A stretch of DNA of 9,843 bases, taken from Coriobacteriales bacterium (GTDB lineage: Bacteria > Actinomycetota > Coriobacteriia > Coriobacteriales > UBA8131). Shown here in pieces: positions 5,883-9,843 of this stretch. The stretch's first letter is position 1. Every line of letters starts with the position of its first letter. Both the position numbers and the translations under genes were made by a program. The notes beneath the pieces were generated by a model. It was not told the DNA's origin. It made no database searches and saw nothing but the letters and a program-made list of their open reading frames with translations. The stretch lies in contig JAITTM010000225.1 of the NCBI GenBank assembly GCA_031286975.1, positions 1-9,843 of the forward strand, given 5' to 3'.

Positions 5883-6839
5883 ATGAAGGCGATAATCCCA
5901 GCGGCAGGTCTTGGCACACGCTTCTTGCCTGCCACCAAGGCACAGCCCAAAGAGATGCTGCCGGTGCTTGAGCGCCCCGCCATCCAATATGTGGTCGAGG
6001 AGGCCCTGGCTGCCAACGCTAACGAAGTCGTTATAGTCAGCAATGCCAGCAAGCGGGCAATCGAGGAGCACTTCTCCCCCAACAAGACCCTGGCGGAGCA
6101 TCTTGCGCAGGCGGGCAAGACCGCCTTTGCGGCAGCTGTTGAGCACGCCGGCAGCCTGCCGGTTACCTTTGCGGAGCAAACCGAGCCGCTAGGCCTGGGA
6201 CACGCCATCCGCTGCGCCGCCACCGCGGTGGGGGATGAGCCCTTCTACGTGCTGCTGGGTGACGTTTTGGTGCCCGATAACGCCCTGCTCCCTCGCATGC
6301 TTGAGGTCTCGCAGCACAACGGGGGTGCCAGCGTGATCGCCGTTATGCGCGTGCCCCACGAGGATGTCTCCCGCTTTGGCATAATCGACGCTGTGCCAGT
6401 AGAGGGCAATCCTCTGGTAGGACATCCCGAGTTGCCTGTGTCCACAGCCACTTCTTCCTCGTGTCATTTTGAGATGAGCGCAGCTGCAGGCGAGGCGATT
6501 GAGAAACCCTCAGTCGCAACAACGGTCTGGGAGGTCAAGGCCCTGGTGGAGAAGCCCCCCGTGGATGAGGCACCCAGCGACCTGGCGATATTTGGGCGCT
6601 ACCTGCTCACACCCGCGGTCATGCGTATTCTTGAGCACACGGCACCTGGCGCCGGTGGCGAGATCCAGCTCACCGACGCGCTCGTCGAGCTGCTGGCAAC
6701 CGAGAAGATGTTTGCCATCGAGGTCTCACCGGACGAGGGCTTTGACACCGGCACCATCGCCAGTTGGCTCGAGACCAACATCCGCCTTGCGCAGCGCAAT
6801 GCTCAGCTAGCCCCTGCCATCTGCGCCGCTGTGGGGTGA
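5883..6839 (+). CDS. galU: GalU, UTP-glucose-1-phosphate uridylyltransferase
   Basis: This 318-residue cytosolic enzyme makes UDP-glucose from UTP and glucose-1-phosphate, feeding cell-wall glycan and glycolipid synthesis. The N-terminus carries the nucleotidyltransferase signature AAGLGTRFLPATKAQPKEML (residues 7-26). It is followed by QYVVEEAL (35-42), LGLGHAI (103-109), the metal-site region LLGDVL (D127), FGIID (165-169), VEKP (K224) and IFGRYLLTP (236-244), then PGAGGEIQLTDAL (255-267). The ATG at 5883 has GAAAGG six bases upstream and starts exactly at the conserved MKAIIPAAG; upstream in-frame ATGs give a non-conserved extension. Oddities: a stretch of about 30 extra residues (roughly 174-212, Ser/Thr/Ala/Pro-rich) before VWEVKALVEKP. 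In addition, the Lys usually found in D-x-G-x-K near the C-terminus is Ile292. The 3' end faces the minus-strand gene with a one-base gap. Confidence 0.94.
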   Translation: MKAIIPAAGLGTRFLPATKAQPKEMLPVLERPAIQYVVEEALAANANEVVIVSNASKRAIEEHFSPNKTLAEHLAQAGKTAFAAAVEHAGSLPVTFAEQTEPLGLGHAIRCAATAVGDEPFYVLLGDVLVPDNALLPRMLEVSQHNGGASVIAVMRVPHEDVSRFGIIDAVPVEGNPLVGHPELPVSTATSSSCHFEMSAAAGEAIEKPSVATTVWEVKALVEKPPVDEAPSDLAIFGRYLLTPAVMRILEHTAPGAGGEIQLTDALVELLATEKMFAIEVSPDEGFDTGTIASWLETNIRLAQRNAQLAPAICAAVG

Positions 6840-6840
6840 G

Positions 6841-7173
6841 TCACTGCTCCAGGTGCTCGATTTTCTCCGCATGCAGTTTGATGTTTGCCACGTTGCTCTG
6901 GATGTTGTTGATCAGCTGGTCGTTGAGGGCTTTTTGGGCGCTGAGCTCTTTGAGCTCACGCATGATGGTCGTGCTGTCCTGTATGCCCGCCAAAACCAGA
7001 AGCACGATAGCCGTAGTGAGTAGTCCGATGACGCTTTCTGTCGAGAAGCTCCGGATGGTGTAGCCGCTCAGGGCCAAGACGCTCAACACCAGGGCGGCCA
7101 GTTTTGCAAAGATGACGACGACGTAGTTGAAGCGTTTTTCGGCAGGTGAGACCTTTGGTTTCTGTGCTGACAT
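6841..7173 (-). CDS. Small two-helix membrane protein with coiled-coil tail
   Basis: The product is 110 residues if started at the ATG complementing 7171-7173, which has AAGGGA nine bases upstream (7183-7188 on the plus strand). Starts further upstream, at 7182 and beyond, would have poorly placed ribosome binding sites, and the longest would run into the neighbouring lipoprotein gene. A basic N-terminus (MSAQKPKVSPAEKRF) precedes a hydrophobic segment at about 17-37 and a second at about 47-64. A charged, heptad-like helix follows (about 70-110, rich in Leu, Ile, Lys, Glu and Asn), likely cytoplasmic by the positive-inside rule. No family was recognised. It lies 49 bases after the lipoprotein gene on the same strand and may share its transcript. 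Its GC (about 53% in two lines counted) is between the lipoprotein and the housekeeping genes. Its stop is one base from the galU stop. Confidence 0.7.
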   Translation of the reverse strand: MSAQKPKVSPAEKRFNYVVVIFAKLAALVLSVLALSGYTIRSFSTESVIGLLTTAIVLLVLAGIQDSTTIMRELKELSAQKALNDQLINNIQSNVANIKLHAEKIEHLEQ

Positions 7174-7222
7174 GACAGGCATTCCCTTGCTTGGTTGCAT
7201 TTTGCGCTTGGCTGGCCTGGGG

Positions 7223-7822
7223 TTATTCCTTAAATGAGTCTGCCGTGAATTCATAGGAGTTTCTGGCAATCACAACATCGCTTCCTGCTCCTTGACCATT
7301 TAGTCTCCACTCAACAATCATTGGTTCATTGTCCTCAACCTGCTGAATAGAAAACAATGCGTATATTTTTTGTGTCTGTCCAGGCTCAACTTTACCACGA
7401 TAGATATCGGCCCATGCTCCATATTTATCTATATTCTCTTGGTCATAAAGATAATCGCATGGTATCGCCGCGATTCTTGTGTTTTTTTCAGCAGCATTTT
7501 TCTCATAATAGCATTGAGTGCTTGCGATACTGGATAACGACGTTGCTTCAGTTGAGTTGTTTGTAAACTCCACTTCAATCGCTAGTATTTTTCTTTTAAC
7601 CCACCCTTCTTCATCTATAAAATATGCGGGTGGTGTATTTGTGAACGTTATCGTATAGTCGTCTGATGTTACGAGTGGAACCAAGTTCTCATTTGACGAC
7701 GTGCTAGCCGAACTGCCCTCCGAGGTATTGTCAGAATCACTGTTCGATGAAGAGCAGCCAAGCAAAATGAGCATGCTGCAAAGCAATGCGGCACACAAAA
7801 TTGCAAGTAGTTGTTTTTTCAT
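7223..7822 (-). CDS. Predicted lipoprotein of unknown function, low GC
   Basis: The 199-residue product starts at the ATG complementing 7820-7822, with AAGGGAGA eight bases upstream. A longer frame exists to 7912 but would bury the signal peptide. The N-terminus MKKQLLAILCAALLCSMLIL and lipobox LLGC (C23) make a Sec-type lipoprotein. A Ser/Asn/Asp-rich linker (24-47) leads to a beta-rich domain (about 50-199) with IEVEFTNNSTEATSL, reminiscent of the immunoglobulin-like extracellular domains of DUF4352/DUF5067-type lipoproteins; that resemblance is weak. C104 and C122 could form a disulfide. GC is strikingly low: 71 of 180 bases in 7321-7380 and 7441-7560 (39%) against 109 of 180 in guaA. Codon use is correspondingly A/T-rich, which suggests acquisition by transfer. 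It has its own consensus promoter at 7941-7949. Confidence 0.8.
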   Translation of the reverse strand: MKKQLLAILCAALLCSMLILLGCSSSNSDSDNTSEGSSASTSSNENLVPLVTSDDYTITFTNTPPAYFIDEEGWVKRKILAIEVEFTNNSTEATSLSSIASTQCYYEKNAAEKNTRIAAIPCDYLYDQENIDKYGAWADIYRGKVEPGQTQKIYALFSIQQVEDNEPMIVEWRLNGQGAGSDVVIARNSYEFTADSFKE

Positions 7823-7940
7823 TTTGCGAATCTCCCTTTTTGTAGCAACCCAACCGTTCGCGTCTTTGAGGTATGGCGGGTTGAACCTTGCTTGTTGTTC
7901 CCTTTGCTCCACTAGTGTTCGTGCATCTATGTGAGCGACA

Positions 7941-7949
7941 ATTATAGCA
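7941..7949 (-). promoter_or_regulatory. Consensus extended -10 promoter of the lipoprotein gene
   Basis: On the minus strand this reads TGCTATAAT: a perfect TATAAT (7946 down to 7941) preceded by the TG of an extended -10. No good -35 is seen, which extended -10 promoters do not require. Transcription would start near 7934 and leave a leader of about 110 bases before the ATG at 7822. Confidence 0.65.
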
Positions 7950-7983
7950 AATAACCCACTTCGTATTCGGAATAACGTACAGA

Positions 7984-7997
7984 TATAGTTTTATAGT
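7984..7997 (+). promoter_or_regulatory. Possible guaA -10 boxes (two TATAGT)
   Basis: TATAGT occurs at 7984-7989 and again at 7992-7997, each with five of six consensus bases, in an AT-rich stretch ahead of guaA. Only a poor -35 (TTCGTA near 7960-7965, 18 bases before the first box) is present. A start here would put the tandem repeat at 8006-8033 at or just after the transcription start. Confidence 0.35.
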
Positions 7998-8005
7998 TTT
8001 TACTA

Positions 8006-8033
8006 GCAACAAGTTACCTGCAACAAGTTACCG
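8006..8033. repeat. Tandem 14-base repeat ahead of guaA
   Basis: GCAACAAGTTACC appears twice, at 8006-8018 and 8020-8032, one base apart, giving a 14-base period with the last base differing (T, then G). The position just downstream of the candidate guaA -10 boxes would suit a paired operator, but the repeat could also be a replication-slippage product. Confidence 0.8.
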
Positions 8034-8135
8034 AACGAGACAGAGGGGCGGCACATATGCCCACAATCTGCCGTGCACACAGTCATTGGAGGCAGCCTTA
8101 CGATACAATGAGTTCTGCGTCAGACAAAGCGGATG

Positions 8136-8142
8136 AAAGGAA
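8136..8142 (+). promoter_or_regulatory. Ribosome binding site for the preferred guaA GTG start
   Basis: AAAGGAA lies four to six bases before the GTG at 8147. The competing ATG at 8108 has its nearest purine run (GGAGG, 8088-8092) 15 bases away. The ATG at 8057 has GAGGGG (8043-8048) eight bases away, a reasonable alternative. Conservation of the protein N-terminus favours 8147. Confidence 0.55.
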
Positions 8143-8146
8143 TCCT

Positions 8147-9745
8147 GTGGAGCAGAACAAGCCATTGCAGCGCGTGATCGTGGTCGATTTTGGGGCGCAG
8201 TACGGGCAGCTTATCGCGCGTCGCGTGCGCGACCTCAAGGTGTATAGCGAGATCGTTCCCTTTGATGTGGATTGTGCCGAGCTGGAGGCCGATCCTCCCG
8301 CCGCCATCATCTTGTCGGGCGGCCCGGCGAGTGTCTATGCCGAGGGTGCGCCTGCCCTGAATCCACGCTTCTTGGAGCTGGGCGTGCCAGTGCTGGGCTT
8401 TTGCTACGGTATGCAGGCGATGGCGGTTGCGCTGGGTGGCACCGTGCCACAGACAGACATCGGCGAGTACGGTCCGGCCGAGCTGAGCCGCTGCACTGGT
8501 GGGGAGAAGTCCGCGTTTTTAGGCGATACACCCGCCACACAGACGGTCTGGATGAGCCATCGCGACTCGGTGGGTAGCGTGCCTGATGGCTTTGTGGCCA
8601 CGGCTTCGACCCCCACCACGCCCATCGCCTCGATGGAGGACGCGGCTCGGCAGCTATATGCCACGCAGTTCCATCCCGAGGTACACCACACCACCTATGG
8701 CAGCCAGATGCTGCAACACTTTTTGTTCGACATCGCCAAGCTCACGCCCAACTGGACTATGAGTTCCATTATCGATGACACCACAGCGGCCGTGCGCGCG
8801 CAGGTGGGGGACAGCCGGGTGATTTTGGGGCTCAGTGGCGGCGTAGACTCCAGTGTGGTCGCCGCCCTGCTGGCGCACGCCATCGGTAAGCGGGTGACCT
8901 GCGTGTTTGTGAATCACGGGCTTCTCCGCAAAAACGAGCCGGAAGAGGTGGAGGAGGTGTTCACGCGGCAGTTCGACGTGGATTTTGTGCACGTGCATGC
9001 CGAGGAACGCTACGCCACCGCGCTGGCGGGCGTGACCGACCCCGAGCAAAAGCGGCGCATCATTGGCAGTGAGTTTTGGCGCGTGTTCTTTGAGGAGGCG
9101 CAAAAACTCGACGGTGTGAGGTTTTTGGCGCAGGGCACCATCTATCCGGATGTCATCGAGAGCGGATCCGCCAAGGCGAGTAAGTCCGCCGCGACCATCA
9201 AGAGCCACCACAATCTGATTCCCTTTCCGGAGGGTGTGCATTTTGAGCTCATTGAGCCGCTGCGCAATCTGTTCAAAGACGAGGTGCGCGCCCTAGGCAC
9301 CGCGCTGGGGCTGCCCAGCCATATCGTGCATCGCCAACCCTTTCCTGGTCCTGGCTTGGCCGTGCGCATCATAGGCGATGTAACTGCGGAGAAGCTCGAG
9401 ATGCTGCGCAACGCCGACGCTATCGTGCGCGAGGAGATTGATGCCTACAACGTCTCGCTGTTCGAGCAGACCGGTGATCACGCGAGTGAGCGGAGTGTGT
9501 GGCAGTACTTTGCCGTGCTGCCTGACATCCGCAGTGTGGGCGTGATGGGCGACGAGCGCACCTACGCTCACCCCATAATCCTGCGAGCCGTCGAATCCCG
9601 CGATGCCATGACCGCCGATTGGGCTCGCCTGCCCTACGAGCTGCTCGCCCGCATCTCCACTCGCATAGTGGCCGAGGTAGAAGGCGTGAATCGCGTGGTC
9701 TACGACATCACATCCAAGCCCCCCGGGACGATTGAGTGGGAATAG
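8147..9745 (+). CDS. guaA: GuaA, glutamine-hydrolysing GMP synthase
   Basis: This enzyme converts XMP, ATP and glutamine to GMP, the last step of guanine nucleotide synthesis, in the cytosol. With the GTG at 8147 it has 532 residues and nine residues before VIVVDFGAQYGQLIARRVRD, as in other GuaA proteins; starts at 8057 or 8108 would add 30 or 13 non-conserved residues. The class I glutaminase domain (about 10-195) shows GFCYGMQ with nucleophile C86 and QFHPEV with H176 and E178. The ATP pyrophosphatase domain has the P-loop LSGGVDSS (229-236) and QGTIYPDVIESG (329-340). The C-terminal dimerisation domain has QPFPGPGLAVRIIGDV (397-412) and ends YDITSKPPGTIEWE, the invariant family terminus. 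All catalytic residues are present. The gene appears monocistronic; guaB is not adjacent. Confidence 0.97.
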   Translation: MEQNKPLQRVIVVDFGAQYGQLIARRVRDLKVYSEIVPFDVDCAELEADPPAAIILSGGPASVYAEGAPALNPRFLELGVPVLGFCYGMQAMAVALGGTVPQTDIGEYGPAELSRCTGGEKSAFLGDTPATQTVWMSHRDSVGSVPDGFVATASTPTTPIASMEDAARQLYATQFHPEVHHTTYGSQMLQHFLFDIAKLTPNWTMSSIIDDTTAAVRAQVGDSRVILGLSGGVDSSVVAALLAHAIGKRVTCVFVNHGLLRKNEPEEVEEVFTRQFDVDFVHVHAEERYATALAGVTDPEQKRRIIGSEFWRVFFEEAQKLDGVRFLAQGTIYPDVIESGSAKASKSAATIKSHHNLIPFPEGVHFELIEPLRNLFKDEVRALGTALGLPSHIVHRQPFPGPGLAVRIIGDVTAEKLEMLRNADAIVREEIDAYNVSLFEQTGDHASERSVWQYFAVLPDIRSVGVMGDERTYAHPIILRAVESRDAMTADWARLPYELLARISTRIVAEVEGVNRVVYDITSKPPGTIEWE

Positions 9746-9751
9746 GTAGGC

Positions 9752-9799
9752 AAAACGCTGAAACGCCTGATAAATCAACGTTTTTTGGGCTTCAAAAAA
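9752..9799 (+). terminator. Weak terminator-like structure after guaA
   Basis: AAAACG (9752-9757) can pair with CGTTTT (9779-9784), with an inner TGA/TCA pairing across one mismatch, and six Ts run 9781-9786. A second hairpin, TTTTTTG (9781-9787) with CAAAAAA (9793-9799) over a five-base loop, competes for the same Ts. Both stems are AT-rich and weak. The rest of the tail to 9843 is AT-rich, with no gene seen. Confidence 0.35.
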
Positions 9800-9843
9800 G
9801 GCTTCTGATGATAAATTGATGATATAACAATAAAACGAACGAA

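Larger units (their letters stand above)
7823..8146. other. Divergent control region between the lipoprotein gene and guaA
   Basis: These 324 bases contain no gene I can support. The left part is the leader of the lipoprotein gene (about 110 bases from its promoter). The middle (about 7940-8005) is AT-rich and carries promoter-like boxes in both directions. Next come a tandem repeat (8006-8033) and the guaA leader with alternative starts. A five-base stem CGGCA/TGCCG (8049-8053 with 8069-8073) is possible, but nothing resembles a purine riboswitch. Confidence 0.6.

Noticed and set aside
4584..6179. 531-codon open frame on the minus strand across the trigger-factor-like gene and galU
   Set aside because: It runs antisense through two well-supported genes and across their intergenic gap, has no recognisable domain and no sensible ribosome binding site. 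Long antisense frames are expected where codon bias depletes stops.
6942..6958. Perfect 7-bp hairpin TGAGCTC/GAGCTCA that could terminate galU
   Set aside because: It arises from a Glu-Leu-Lys-Glu-Leu codon repeat in the minus-strand gene and has no T-run on either side.
8034..8146. Possible purine riboswitch in the guaA leader
   Set aside because: No conserved purine-aptamer loop sequences or three-way junction could be found; only a weak five-base stem is present.

Overview
The window looks like chromosomal DNA from an anaerobic, respiring actinobacterium, most likely an Eggerthellaceae-type Coriobacteriia. This is inferred from three things: fairly high GC (about 61% in three guaA lines counted by hand, 9061-9120 and 9301-9420), a cytochrome c maturation operon, and next to it a Tat-exported flavin/Fe-S oxidoreductase of a kind common in that family. 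No rRNA, tRNA, CRISPR array, transposase or phage gene was seen.

Layout, left to right. (1) Positions 1-1873, + strand: the end of a System I cytochrome c maturation operon. It holds the CcmA C-terminus, CcmB, CcmC and a 59-residue CcmD-like membrane peptide. The first two genes overlap by 4 bases, and an 11-bp tandem repeat joins ccmB to ccmC. CcmABCD together load heme onto the heme chaperone CcmE outside the membrane; ccmE, ccmF and ccmH are not in the window. (2) Positions 2031-4313: a 760-residue Tat lipoprotein with an Old Yellow Enzyme barrel, a four-cysteine Fe-S motif and an FAD/NAD-type domain pair, followed by a strong hairpin terminator. (3) Positions 4485-5786: a trigger-factor-like chaperone lacking the usual ribosome-docking signature. 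(4) Positions 5883-6839: GalU, UDP-glucose synthesis. (5) Positions 6841-7822, minus strand: a small two-helix membrane protein and a low-GC lipoprotein, read towards galU and stopping one base from its end. (6) Positions 8147-9745: GuaA, GMP synthetase, followed by an AT-rich tail.

The 324 bases between the lipoprotein and guaA (7823-8146) hold the divergent control region: a consensus extended -10 for the minus strand, two weak TATAGT boxes for the plus strand, a 13-bp repeat occurring twice in tandem, and three possible guaA starts. No purine riboswitch was recognised there.

The best functional story is in regions 1-2. The exported oxidoreductase has lost the usual OYE catalytic residues and one dinucleotide-binding glycine motif. 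Its neighbours make periplasm-side cytochromes c. It is therefore probably fed by the membrane electron-transport chain rather than by NADH, acting as an extracytoplasmic reductase of unknown substrate. The housekeeping genes tig-like, galU and guaA are not obviously connected to this.
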